Shown here: one piece after another, positions 1 to 13,200 of the stretch | How positions within the stretch are numbered: position 1 is the first letter of the stretch | Layout of the letters: each line of letters starts with the position of its first letter | Source: Ctenosaura bakeri | Lineage: Eukaryota > Chordata > Lepidosauria > Squamata > Iguanidae | Reading direction: 5' to 3' | Length of the DNA stretch: 64,000 nt | Assembly (NCBI GenBank): GCA_948474755.1 | Contig: CAOLHI010001285.1 | Coordinates: 310,001-374,000 of the forward strand | Translations under genes and position numbers: made by a program | The notes under the pieces: generated by a model | Told to the model about the DNA's origin: nothing | Seen by the model: the letters and a program-made list of their open reading frames with translations, nothing else | The model's database searches: none

Positions 1-1149
1 GAGGCATCTTCTGGAGAGAAAAATTAAGCTTTGCAGAGAGATATTGTTAACCACCTTTTTAAAAAGGGAGAATCTTAGTTACATTTCTACGCCAGGTAGC
101 ATTAACTTTTTAATGCTTTGCATTATATACCTCTATTTTAGGGTGCAAACTTTAATCAGCAATTTAATCAAAGGAAGCTTTATTTAATGAGGTCCAATTA
201 GAAATGCTAAAAATCATTTTTTAAGTCTTAAGAGTGTGTTACAGGCACACTTGTTTATTTTTGGAGTTATTTTATAATTTAGAATTTGTCCATAACAAAA
301 CATTTTACACTGGCCATTTCCGCACTACAGTGCTAAACTGCTGCTATTCCACTTTCAATGCCCTGTGGAATTCTGGGGTTTGTAGTTTACTGAGACCAAA
401 GAGCTCTTTGGCTGAGAATTTGAAGTGCCCTTCCCTAAACTACAAACCCCAGAATTCAATAGGAGGTTGATAGTGGAATAGCAGCACTTTAACATTGTAG
501 TGCGGAAAGGGCCTTAGTTTCAAAGACATTAATTTCAGCAGCCACTTTGGTTTCACACCTACAGCAGCTGCCATTCGCTGGTCTGCAACAGCTCATTGTA
601 ATGTTTCAGTGTATCGGTTCCTTAGTCCATAATGTCTTTTGCAACATTGTTTATTGTTTTTGTCAATGTGTCATTTTCTTTAGATTTCCTCTTATGGGTC
701 TGTTTATGAGTTTGTTACGTTTCTCTGTGGTTGTTGGGAAAAAACTTGAATATTCTCTTAATATTCTGTTATTTATGTAGTTATTATCTTTGGTTTGGTT
801 TCTGGTATGCTTTATCATGATTTTATAGATATTATTTATACCAACAATCTACATTGTATGTATTATATAAGTTGCCTAAATTGTAGACAAGGAGTTTATA
901 AAATAACCATGTTTCTTCTTAGAATTAACACGTGGATGATATAAGTGTAATGTGGAGTCTGTAGTATATGCTAAATGTACATCTCTTTAATATGTGCTTG
1001 TCATGTTGGTCTTCTTTACTAGAACAATTGTCTTGATTGTGCTTTTTAGTTTTTGTCCATAATCATCTTGCATAACCATTAGCACCAACACTTCACAGAG
1101 AATGGTTGACAATCATAGTATTATTTTCTTATAATTGCTATCTTTAAAG
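1..1149. other. Intron sequence upstream of the first visible exon
   Basis: AT-rich, no exon found. Holds one fold-back MITE (312-513). The last bases, TATCTTTAAAG, form the typical PEVK acceptor. Confidence 0.7.
312..513. mobile_element. Fold-back MITE copy 1 (202 bp)
   Basis: Terminal inverted repeats begin GGCCATTTCCGCACTAC and end in the near-complement. A perfect 22-bp inverted pair lies inside (368-389 against 436-457), so nearly the whole element can fold into a hairpin. Same length and about 90% the same as the copy at 28262. No transposase. No clear target-site duplication seen. Confidence 0.8.
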
Positions 1150-1233
1150 TGCCAGAAGCTCGAAAGACCCTTGTCTCAGAAGAAAAAGTATCTATTGCTG
1201 TCCCTAAAAGAAAACCAGCTCCTCCAGAGAAAG
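1150..1233 (+). CDS. TTN: TTN e1, PEVK exon (28 codons)
   Basis: Phase 1-1. Follows TATCTTTAAAG, ends before GTACTT. Starts VPEARKTLVSEEKVSIAVPK. Resembles the PEVK-N unit that in mammals reads VTEFRKRVVKEEKVSI, so the window opens inside the N-terminal part of the PEVK region. Confidence 0.88.
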
Positions 1234-4200
1234 GTACTTACATTTTGGATGAAATTTCCCTATAGATAATTAAATGTGCCAAACCTCTGCCTAGTAGCTC
1301 TCATTTTCAACAGTGGAACCTATCTTTCCCTGCAAATATCGTTGAGGAGTAGCACTAAAGACATCTCTCTTCATTCTTTCTACCTTAATGCTGGAGACTA
1401 GTCTTCAAACCTCAATATGCTACATAACAGTTTGATTGGTCTGATAAGACTTCTCACTGTGTATCAAATAGTGTTTCCTAGTCTATATATTAAAGGTAAA
1501 TACTCTGTTTTAATAACAGCAGTGGAAGAGCAGTGGGGATATGCAGAGGAAGTGTCCGTCACTCTTCATACAGAGGAGGAAGTTTCATATACAGGTATGA
1601 AGTCAAGCGGGGGGAGGGAATCACATATCCTGATCTAAAACACAATCTAGTTTAAAAGTAGGTTATCACCTCCATTTGAGGGTTTATCTGAAGACAATGT
1701 ATACATCTCTTACATTAGTAAAATTATTACTTTTCTCAAGACGACTAAGGCTTTGTTATTATAAGTTTTAATAAATAGTCGAACTGGTAATTCACTTATG
1801 CATCCACAGATATGTAGAAGACTTTGTCTTCCATAAGAATTGCTGCAGATGGTAAACTTGGAAATCTCAGTTAACAGCAAGAAAAATATTTCTTTACCTA
1901 AAGCACAACTCCTGAATGTTTGATTTTTGTGTAAAAGGCAGAGTAGATTAACAGATGAAATGTATAATATGTAATAGTTCTTCCTTCTTTTCTTTTCTTT
2001 CTGATCACTATGGCTTCTGCAGTTGTTGCAGCCCATAAAATTGATGGTTCTTCCCTCACTTAAGAGAGTGAATGAATTTAGTTGCATTATAGGTTTTAAG
2101 GAGACAGCATTTAGAAAGAATATAACATAAATTTGATATAGTAAATGCTTACCGGAATCAATGATTCCAGTAATTCTACCTATCTGACTTGTGATAGCAA
2201 TTTACAGTGAGAGCAGGTATGTCTTATGTTGAAAAATTGATGATCAGTCCTCTTATTAAATTATCAGTCCTGTTATTAAAACATGGAATCCTTCTACGTG
2301 GGGTATTTCTAGGTGATAGGTTTTTTTTGAAAAATAGAGATTTTTGTAAATAGTTTATTCATATTCAGGTTCCAAAAATCTCATTAATCATATACAAGGA
2401 CACACACACACACACACATGAAGAGCACACCTGCAACTACATATGAGTTTTGCTCTTTCTTGTCCAAATGCTTTTTCATTTTGTCTGGCAACAAATATGT
2501 TTCTGTCAAGTTTCTTGCTGCTTTTTGTGGCCTTCTGTATGTGTTATTACAAAACCTCTTAAATATAAATATACTGTGTCTTTAAAGTTCCTGAAGAACC
2601 TGAGAGAATTACCAAAAAAGAAAGACTACCGATATCTATTACCGCAAAAGTGAAGAAACCCCCAGCTAAAGGTACATCTGATATTGTATCAATATGTGTT
2701 CTTTATGTGGTCTAAGTGTATGCTGTGTGCTACTCCAGTACTTCTCAGTATTCTAGTTTTGGCTTCATACATTACAGTGAATTTTGGTTCTTGGTATTTG
2801 TGAATATCTTAGCTAAGACTCTTGAAAATTCTTATTTTTAAAGTGCCAGAAGTTCGTAAGACTGTTATCAAAAAAGAAGTGGTCCGAGTAGAAGTTCCTC
2901 AATATGAAGAAGAGGAGGAGGAAGAGGAGGAGATTCCTCAGTATGAAGTAGAGGAAGAAGTTCCACAATATGAAGAGGAAGAAGTTCCACAATATGAAGA
3001 AGAAGAAATTCCACAATATGAAGAGGAAGTCACCCGCTATGAGGAGGAGATCAGCCGCTATGAGGAGGAAGTGACACACTATGAAGAAGAAGTACCTCCC
3101 TATGAGGAAGTGGAAGAAGTTCCACACTATGAAGAAGTTCCTGAATATGAAAAAGAGGAAGAACTCCCTCCTCCACCTCCACCAGCTAAAGGTAAAATAC
3201 AACTTTTAACTGCACTGACAACCGTGGCTCTTTACTCTTACATTAGAAGCTTGTTTTGTATTGCATTCAGTTCGTTTCTTTTGGCTTTGATTCTCCATTA
3301 ACATTTTGGTGATACTTCAAGTGATGTAGGGAATATTTCAAAATATTTGGAAAGTGCCAAAAAAAAATTCATCCTTAGGAGAATTTTTTAAAACAACAAC
3401 AACACTCTCTAATACCTATTCTTTGTCTCCATACAAACATGTGCTGGTTGAATGAAATGTCTAATTAGCAAGTCAGCCCCTTTTGGAAAACTTGGAAGAT
3501 GCCAGTACAATCCTATACATGTGAACTCAGATATTAACTCCATTGAATTAAATGAGATTTTTCTCCCAGGCATATGTGTGTAGGATTACTAGCCAACTAA
3601 AAATTAAAGAATCTTGTATAGCATAGCCCTATGTGCAGAAGTAGCAAAAAAGAACAGAATCAGAAGTTAGATGACTAGCCTAAGAGAATGGCATCTTCCC
3701 CCATCACTGAAAGCCAGCTGACAATTGTTCCAGCTTCTCCCTTCTCCAAGAAAGAGGAAGGATTCTCTGCAATGCAATCTCACAGGATTCTATGTTTTGA
3801 AGGGAGGCTCTAGAACCCTCTTGTAACTGAGATTGCTGCTGCAATGGCCATCAGATTTTGTGATGCCTGTGCAGCTAGAGCAAATTCAGTCCACCAAATG
3901 CTGGCACTGGTAACAGCATATCCAGTGCAGTGTGGTCTTTGAAGGTTTTTGGATGATCTAAGGCTGCCACACTGCCCTCAATTTCTTCTCCATCCCTTTG
4001 GGCAAAGTCCACTGTCATGTAAGCTCACTTCTGCTCTCATAATGAGATTTGCCTCTCTTCTCGTCTTCCCCCTCTCCCCCAGCCCTCCATGATCTTTCAT
4101 CTCATAAGTGTTGCTGAATTCATAAAAACATAAGAACCCTCATTCTGTATCAGACCAAAGGCACATCTATTCAAGCATCCTGTTACTGCAGTGTCTGACT

Positions 4201-7200
4201 AGATGCAGGACATCAATGCAACAGCATTTTTCCACTCAGTTTACCCACTAATTGGTATACAAAGTGCTAGTGCAAATGCACCTGCCCCATTGTTAAGGAG
4301 TCCCAGCACTCTCACTCCTTCAAGTTGACTTATTGTAGGAAGCAGGCCTTGATGTCGCAATACAGCTGTCTGCTTGCAATGTATGGAATATGTTTGCATG
4401 TCTACACTCCTTTAAATGCAACTTGCTGTCTTTAAAGTGCCTGAGGTACCCAAGAAACCAGTCCCTGAGAAAAAGGTTCCTGCCGTACCTATTCCCAAGA
4501 AAAAGGAAGCTCCTCCAGTGAAAGGTACATCATGTCTTCATTTATATTCTTTTTATTAAGTTTCTTGATCTAAGACTTAAGGGATTGCTGAACAATCCTA
4601 GGTCTATTTCTAACAGTGTCGTTGGTTGCCTTTCTGTTTTAATTGATGTGGATGGTGTGGTGTCTTCATCAACAATCTCACTGTATCTTTAAAGTGCCAG
4701 AGGTGCCCAAGAAACCAGTCCCTGAAGAAAAGGTGCCAGTGCCTAAAAAGAAAGAAGTCCCACCAGCTAAAGGTAAATCAACTGGAGATTTGCCATGTGC
4801 AGCTAAACCTAACTGTCCTGATTCCCTTCTGCACTGTTAAATGTAACCTGTGGAGAAAGATTGTTTCTCTTCTTTCAAATGTCTCCTTTTATGTCTGCTT
4901 CTTGTGTCTGGAGAGGCTCTTCTCTGTCTTGTGTCAAAAGAAAATGTCATGCTCAAAGTATTGTTATCTTTCCATCTAAGTGCCTGAAGTGCCCAAGAAA
5001 GTGGTCCCTGAAGAGAAAGTGGCTGTTCCAGTACCTAAAAAAGTTGAGGCTCCTCCTGCTAAAGGTACATCATCTTTATAACACATTCAGATCATTCTTA
5101 GCACTACTTGAGCATCATTATGAGCAGTCATCCTTGTTATAGTTAATCAAACTCTAGTGTTTCTGAGAAACAGCTGTTCGTAAGTCCCTCTGACCCAGCA
5201 TGATTCAGATGCAGTATCTTATGCAGATCTGCTTTTGATTCTTTTGCTTTGTTGCATTTCAAAATGGGAAGAAGTATAAAGAATAAAAACAAATTGCACA
5301 TTAATCTCTTTAAAGTGCCAAAAAAACCTGTGCCAGAAGAAAAAGTACCAGTTGCAGTCCCTAAAAAAGCAGAACCTCCACCACCCAAAGGTAACTGAAA
5401 TATTACATTCAAAATATAAGTTATATTTATGTGTGTAACACACATGCATAACATATAAATACGTGCTGAATAGTGCAAGATGCAAGATTAACCATGCTAA
5501 AACATCAGGTGCTTGGCAACAATGACTCCCTAGACATTCGTAGTCTTCATGTTTGTCTTCTGCTGCTCTGTGTTATTTCTCTTTGCTATATTATGTATCT
5601 ATAAAGTCCATTTCTTAATATCTTTAAAGTGCCTGAGATACCCAAGAAAGTGGTGTCAGAAGCAAAAGTGCCTCTCGCTGTGCCTAAAAAGCCAGAACCA
5701 CCACCAGCTAAAGGTATATCAGCACATCAAATCAGTCTTCTCGTGTATTTGTTCAAATAATTTTAAACATAGTCCTTGTGTATATAAACATAGGGGCTCC
5801 TTGATAGTCAGTTATTTCTATTGTGGTCTTGTTTGTTTGTTTGTTTGTGACAATTCAACTTTAAACCACTTTCTTCAAATTACATCTTTAAAGTGCCACC
5901 AAAGGAGCCTGTCCCAGAGGAAAAGGTACCTGTTTTTGTACCTGAAGAAGAAGAACCAATACCAGCCAAAGGTACATCAACTCATAATTAACCTTCTTCT
6001 AAAGCACAACTCTTGAATATTTCATTTTTGTTTCAGTAGCAGAGAATATTAATGATCTGCTTCTTCTAAGATCATGAAAATACATCTCTCATTATTCTTT
6101 AGTTCATATTTCTTTAATTTTTATTCAGTTTAAAGCCCACTAACCAACTGAGCTTACCCAACCAAATGGGCATAGGATAGCAACTCAAAACTTGGTCTTG
6201 TTTAATGCTTGGTTTTCTCTGTATATGTGTTTAAAAATGACTTGCAAAAATATTTCTAAAAGTAAATAATTACACACAAGTATCCACAGAGAATAGTTTC
6301 TGAGCAAAGATTTCTGCAGCTGTTCCTAAAATAAAGGCTGGAATTTTTAGGTGTATTTACCTGGGAGGAAAGTCTTTTCTTGAGGTGAATTAAAAGTCAA
6401 TGGTAAAGTATATGGTTTGCTGTAGGTTCCAGGTAGGGCTGGGAAAGGAGAACCACTACTATTCAGTGTAGACAGTGACGAATTGAACTAATGGTCTGAA
6501 CAATGATAAGGCATTTGCCTCTATTCCACTGAGCACTTTGGAATTTACTTTCAAGTTAACATTGTATTATATGATTTATCTTGAACACCAGACTTGCATG
6601 TCACATGGCAAACTGCTTCTGAAACCACATGAGTTTCATATATAGTTTTATCATATGGCACATGGGGGAGAAAGGATAGTGATCCTAGAAAAATCTTGCA
6701 AATTCACTAGGCTAATGCACTAGCCTAAGGAATCCCTACCCTTTATTTCTCTTGAAAATGCACCCCGCCCCCAGCCTGTATAGTAGTTCTCTTTTTGAAA
6801 TGGATTAAACACAAAATACCTAACCTGAAAAAAATATGTTTAAAGTCCCAGAAGTTCCAAAGAAAGTCCCAGAAAAGAAAATTCCTGCAGCTGTTCCCAA
6901 AAAAGTGGAGCCTCCTCCTACCAAAGGTACATTGATTTGTATGCGCAAAGAATTAGTTCATCAGCACTACCTTATCTTTCCCAAAACTGTGCTAACAACC
7001 TGACCATCTAAGCAAAACAAAAATCTTGCTTGCCACTGCCTTCAGTGGAACTAGAATGACCACGTACATAACATGTTTCACAATTGAAATAATCTTGTGT
7101 TCATTCTGTTCATTTAATGTCAGAAAATTCCTTTGTAATTTTTGATGTGGTGTTTGGTCTACTGAATTCTTGCATTGCTGCTGCTTCTTTCTTATGTTCT

Positions 7201-10200
7201 GCTAATTTCTTGCCTTTAGCATGCCTCTTGTTGTCTTCATGGTTTTTCTTGTTTGTTAACATTGTGCAAGAACTATGGTTCCTAAATTCTTAAACCATGA
7301 AAATATCTTTTAAAGTGCCTGAAGTTCCTAAACCTGTTCCGGAAGAGAAAGTACCTGTTCCCAAAAAGGTGCCAGCTCCTCCCAAAAAAGGTACTTCCAA
7401 TCTTTAAACAGAACACAAAAAATATTCATTCATACTTTAGTAATTGTTTATATCATTCAGTTAAAGCATCTTCATAAATAATTCAAAGATTGTGATGTCT
7501 AGCAAAATAATCTACCATGGCTTGAGATCATTATTCTAAAAATAATGTAATATCTTTAAAGTGGCCGAGGTCCCTAAACCTGTCCCAGAAGAGAAAATGC
7601 CAGTACTCAAAAAAGTGACACCTCGTCCACCAAAAGGTATATATTCACTTATGTAATATAAAGAAACTTGCAACATATGATTAACCAACTGTGCCTGTTT
7701 CTCCATTAACTAAGAACTCAAGATAACTAAGCATTTTATCTGTTTGTGTCATGCCGTGTGTCTGTGCATTGATGATAGTCTTTTTGTTTGACCATTGCTG
7801 TGCCAAAAGTTAAAGTGATGTTATATGTCTTTCAAGCACCTGAGGAGCCCAAGGAAACTGTCGTTTTAAAGAAGGTACCCACTGTTCCTCCTAAAAAAGT
7901 GGAGGCACCACCTGCCAAAGGTACATCTGTCTTTATCTGTGTTAATCCATTTTTATTCCTTGTCTCTGTGTTTTTGCTCTTGGTCTGTCAAATATATGTG
8001 AAGCAATTTATCTCATGAGTGGTTGTCTATGTTTCCATGGTACGTTTTATATGTTGCTTTCTTATTCACACCTTGCAAACTGATTTAAAATGTCTGCCTA
8101 GATTCTTTCTGTTTACATACTAAAAGATTATGTATTTGTAAAGTTATTGAGATAAATAAGACAGGGAAGGATTAAAAAATATCTATTGCTGAACTAAACT
8201 CTAAACAATACTCTCTCTGAATGACTTTTCTCATAATATCTTCTGGTCTATTAGTGCTGACTCTCAATTTTACTTTTGTGTTATAAGTCCTCTTTTTATT
8301 CTTATTTAGAGTAACATCTTCTAATTATTTCATACCTCTAGTGTTTTTTTTGTTTCATTTTGTTTTATGTGCCTCTTTTGTAACAAGTCCTTGAAATAAT
8401 AAAAAAGTTGATATCTTTAAAATGTCTGTAGTACATAAGAAGCCTGTCCCTGAAGAAAGAGTTCCTGCTCCCACTCTTGAAAAATATCTTTATGAAGAAT
8501 ATGAGAAATATGAGACCTATGAAAAGATTGAGGAGTTCCTGCAGGTAGAAGAGGGTGAAGAACCAGATGAATATGAGGAAGCTCCAGAACCTGAAGTATA
8601 TGAAGAAGCTCCAGAACCTGAAGTATATGAGGAACCTCCAGAAGAACCTGAAGTTGAGCAATATGAGGAAGCTCCAGAACCAGAAGAATATGAGTATTAC
8701 GAAGAGGTTCGGGAGACTAAGGAGGTAGAAGAATATGAAGAGGTGTATGAGGTTCCAGCTGCAAGAGGTATATCACTTCTTCTTTTGTTTGTTGTCTGTT
8801 GCTCCCAGAGTAAAACCAGCTCAGATTTCTTATTTCCTGGGTGTTCATGGCTTCTGTACTTACAAGAATCCTTCTGAGAGAAATACTTCTCATGGTGGAT
8901 GAGAATTGTTATTATTGGGGAAATTGTAACCAGACTCTAACTGTGATAAAATTCTTCTAAACCTGGTAATTTGGTTTCTTTGCAAATAACTAAGAATTCA
9001 TTTGTAAAATATTTTTCAAGTGCCTGAGGTGCCTAAGAGAGCCATTCCTGAAGAAAAAGTTCCCATTTCTGTACCTAAAAAAGAAGAAGTTCCACCAGCC
9101 AAAGGTACATAAGCTGCTAAACCTATTAAAATATCTTGCAAGCTCAGATGCCCTGTTATAGGTGGCAATAATCATTACTTCTCAGTTTTCAGTAGCCATC
9201 AATATCACAGATAGGGTAATAAATAAAATAAGATTAATTTTAATAATGCACAAATTGGTCAAATAGTTTGTAGCTATTCTTCATAGCTCTTCAGTTATTA
9301 AGAGATTTGACAATGCCTCACAGTAAGGCAAAAACAAATCAGATAGGGGACAGATAGAAGGTCAGTGACAGCAAATAAGATATATTTTATGTATTAAATC
9401 AGTTAGTATTTTTTCTAGCTTATACTACAGTCATAACCTAATCCATTATCCAGTTAATCTGAAGGACTTGGATCCAAATTGGAGAGCTGAGAATACAGCC
9501 TAACTGAATATCTAGGGTGGAAAAAAATCAGGCTAAGTTAAATATTCGTAAACATGGAGACTTGAATTTAAAGACCTGCCCTCACTATGGTACTAGAAGG
9601 CACATTTATGTATGCCAGCAAGTTTGCCTATTTCCCCTTTGTCTGGATCCACCTGCAAGCATGAAGTTGAGAGACAGATGAGAGATTTTTCAAAATGGCT
9701 CTCCAGAAGGTAGAGCTGTAGAGGTGGGACCCAAGCCACACATTTCAGTATATTTGGAGGCATATTTACCAATGAGCAAACACGTGTGCGCACACGCACA
9801 CACACGCATTCTTAATCTGGCAACCAAAGACAGATTCGTTTAGTGATTCTCCCCTTTGTCCCCCCAGATGTTTCTGAAACATCCTAGCCAGTATTCAGAT
9901 ATTTGAGGAAATTAATCCTAAAATATTTAGAGGACAAAGATTGAGAACAATAAGCATAGCACAGAGGGATTTTTTAAAAAACAATTTTTAGGGATAGGAC
10001 ATGAGCTTTCATTCATGATGGCTGCTTTTAAGTTTGTGTGTCTTTTTTCTTTCTGTGAGTTTGTATGTGACATCTTCAGCCTCTTGTACTTATTGCTGCA
10101 TTTAATTCATAATTCAAAGGATGATTCATTCTTTCTTTTTTTAAAAAAAAATCAATGTCTTTTAAAGTGCCTGCAGTGAAGAAGAAGCCAGTCCCAGAAG

Positions 10201-13200
10201 AAAAAGTGCCTATTCCTGTTCCTAAAAAGGAAGTGGCTCCTCCGCCTAAAGGTACACTTACTCTTCACAGTCATTATGATACAAACTGTTCTGACTTGAA
10301 TCTTTCATCTTGTATCAATGTATTGTTCGTGTACACATGTGTGTGTGTGTGTATGTCATGTACCTTCATTTGTATGTATTGATTATGTGTGTCTGTGTGT
10401 CCACTGTATGTGACCTTATATTTTATGTTCTCTTCTAAGATTTCCAAAAAAAAAACACAAAACCCAATAACTAAAAATAAGTACTCTGTCTTTAAAGTGC
10501 CTGAAGTGCCTAAGAAAGTGGTTCCTGAAGATAAGGCTGTACCAAAAAGAAAAGAGCCTTCACCACCTAAAGGTAGATTCAATACTGAAGGGGAAATTAT
10601 GTTAAAATTCTTATATTCTCATAGCTTTAATATTAAAGTGAGTAACTTCGAAGCATAGTCAAGCATTACAGATAAGGGTTAGAGGGCTGAAGGTTCCTCA
10701 TACCTGCTTTACAGGTATCGGTGAAATGCAAAAACCCAGTCAGCAAACAATTACAGAGCATGTTATTTTTAAAGGCCTCTTTTTCTTAACATAAGTTAAC
10801 TTACAAAGTATTTTTAAAATGTCTTTTATTACCAAGAGGAAATAGATGACAGATAGAAAGACTGATAGATAGATCACTACCCATGAAGCAGAGGACCTCC
10901 CTACAGTGAAAGAAAAAAAAATTATTTCCAAAAAAGCAAGATGAAAGGACAAACTGACTATAATATAGCTTAACGCATATAAATCACAGCTAATATAATT
11001 GTACATAGGTGGATCGCAGCTAATGTCTTTCATATTATGGCACAAGCACATGATAAATCCTATGAAGCTGTGAAAATGTGGAAATGAAATTGGCTAACAC
11101 ACTTTCTTTACTTGTCTAAGGACTGTGTAAGCATAATAACCTAAAACAAGTAGTAATGATGTTCTAAGTTGTATGAAGAAAAAAGACATTGTAACTGCTA
11201 AAAGCAGGTTGGCTTTGTTTTATGGCAGCATACTTTATTAATCCTAAACTGCTGTCCCATTTTATTATATTTAAATATTCCATTGTCACCTCCACTGCCA
11301 GAATTTCCTTTTCCTGGATGAGAACCCCTCTGAAAATAAGAGAAATGTTGAAAATGGAATGGCTAGGGTTTTTTCCAAAGTTGTTATTTAGTCTATGTTG
11401 GCTTTAATGTTTTAAAAGACATTTTATAATTAAACATTCTAAGAGGAAACCACTATTTTTAAAGCTCCTGCTGTTCATGAAGAAATTTTCTTGGAAGAAA
11501 AGGTTACTTATATTATTCCCAAGGAAAAGGAAGCTCCTCCATTTGAAGGTACATCACAGTTTTATTTTAACTTAACAGAATAAGTTCAGTTTAGAAAGCT
11601 AGTCAGTCTTTGTTCCAGTTTGCACTGAAATAGTAAAAGGAATGAATGCCAAGCTACCTGATGTGTAGAATGGATGCCATCAAATCACCCTCTCAGGTTT
11701 TGTGCATCTTTCATCAAAATGTCCCAAATATTTGTCCAGCTGGTTGGACTAAGAAAAGAAAAATGTACTGCAGAGAGTCAATAGCTGATGGGATTCAACA
11801 TTGAGGTCCTAATAGCTGTGCTGAAGTATGATGCAAAGTTTCCTATGAAGCTTTTTTCCTGCATTAGGTGGCAGAAACATGTCTGGCCAAGTATGTGTGA
11901 GAAAGGTTCTAGGCTGTAGATAAGCGGAGGAGACTGGATTGTCATTCAATAGGAAAGAAGACAATAATTCAGCTAAAGGAGCAAAGGGCATAGCTTGTTC
12001 TGTTAGTCATTTCATGTTTAAATAGTGTGGACGTGAAAGTGCATGTTATAAATCAGTGGTATTTCTTCAGTGTTTTAGAGTTCTGGAGTTGTTACTTTGT
12101 AGCTTCCTATGTTATTTTTGTCTGTTCATATTCATTGTGTTCTGTCTTCCTGTCTTTTGTATGTTTCCTTGAAATTTCTAAAATGTACTAATATCTTCAA
12201 AGTGATTGAAATGGAAGAGGAAGCTCCCCCAGAAGAAAAAGTACCTGTTGGAGTTCCCAAAAAACAGAAAGCTCCCCCAACTAAAGGTACATAACTTCTT
12301 GCCCAAACTTCCTAAGCAATCTACTTCATAGTCCTTTAAACGTTTTTTGGTCTTGTCCCCATTTATTTTTGTCTTGTACATTGCGGCCTATACACTCAAA
12401 ATGATACTAATATCTTTAAAGAGCCTCCTGTGCCAAAGAGGGTTGTGCCAGAAAGAAGAAACCTACTCCTGTACCTAAAGAAGAACCACCACTTGTTGCA
12501 GGTAACGCACCTCTAGCTGGCATTTGGAATCAAGCCAGTGGCATTTCCCAATGTATTTCCCCCTTCCACATCTCGTGTAGAATTGAATGTTTGGAGGAAG
12601 ACAAACTAAATCCCAGAATAACTGAAAATAATATTGTGCCATTTTGGAGAATAAGGTGTGATAAAATTCTTCTTAGTGTTGAGAGTCTGAAGTCTTCTAG
12701 TTGGATGCTTATATAAATGCCAGAAATTTCACTTGTAGCTGTTTCTCAAAATATATAGATCAAACTTGAATGAAGAAGCTCCCCAGGAGTGATTTCTAAG
12801 GAAGAAAGGTTGCTCACGAGAATCTTAAGCATGTTTCCTCTAAAGTAAACAATTTGTTGAGTGAGGTTTTCTCTCTAGAAAGTGTGTTTAGGACTACAGG
12901 CTTAAAATAGTAATTTTAATATACTGTTTGCATCCAAAGCACAAATTAATACAGAAAGAGGAACTGCCCATAAGGAGAAAGAGCTGTTTTTCACAGTAGT
13001 TTTGGCTAGGAAGAAATTGTACGTCGAATGTATACAGAACCTTTAAAACAGGTCTCTTGTTGTAGTACTTTGTTTTGTCTTAAATTTGCACTAACCTCTT
13101 CCTTAAAATGACTGTGTTTCTAAATAATACTAATATCTTCAAAGCACCTGAGATTGAAGAGAAGACTGTCCCACAAGAAGTAATTCCTGCTACCACAATC

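Larger units (their letters stand above)
3192..4437. other. Intron e4-e5
   Basis: No exon. Contains two old interspersed repeats (3505-3588 and 4126-4262). Confidence 0.6.
5972..6845. other. Intron e10-e11
   Basis: Holds a decayed PEVK exon (6281-6350) and a SINE 3' fragment (6427-6520); otherwise nothing recognised. Confidence 0.6.

Noticed and set aside
1417..1519. Open frame upstream of e2 as coding
   Set aside because: Sequence before the CAG acceptor is intronic (pyrimidine tract, no PEVK or domain pattern).
3345..3385. GGAAAGTGCCAAAAAAAAATTC as a PEVK exon start
   Set aside because: Only the first 12 bases resemble e8; no coding continuation and no donor.
12758..12815. PEVK-like patch GAAGAAGCTCCCC...AAGGAAGAAAGG as a further dead exon
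   Set aside because: Similarity is short and interrupted, with no acceptor or donor remnant.
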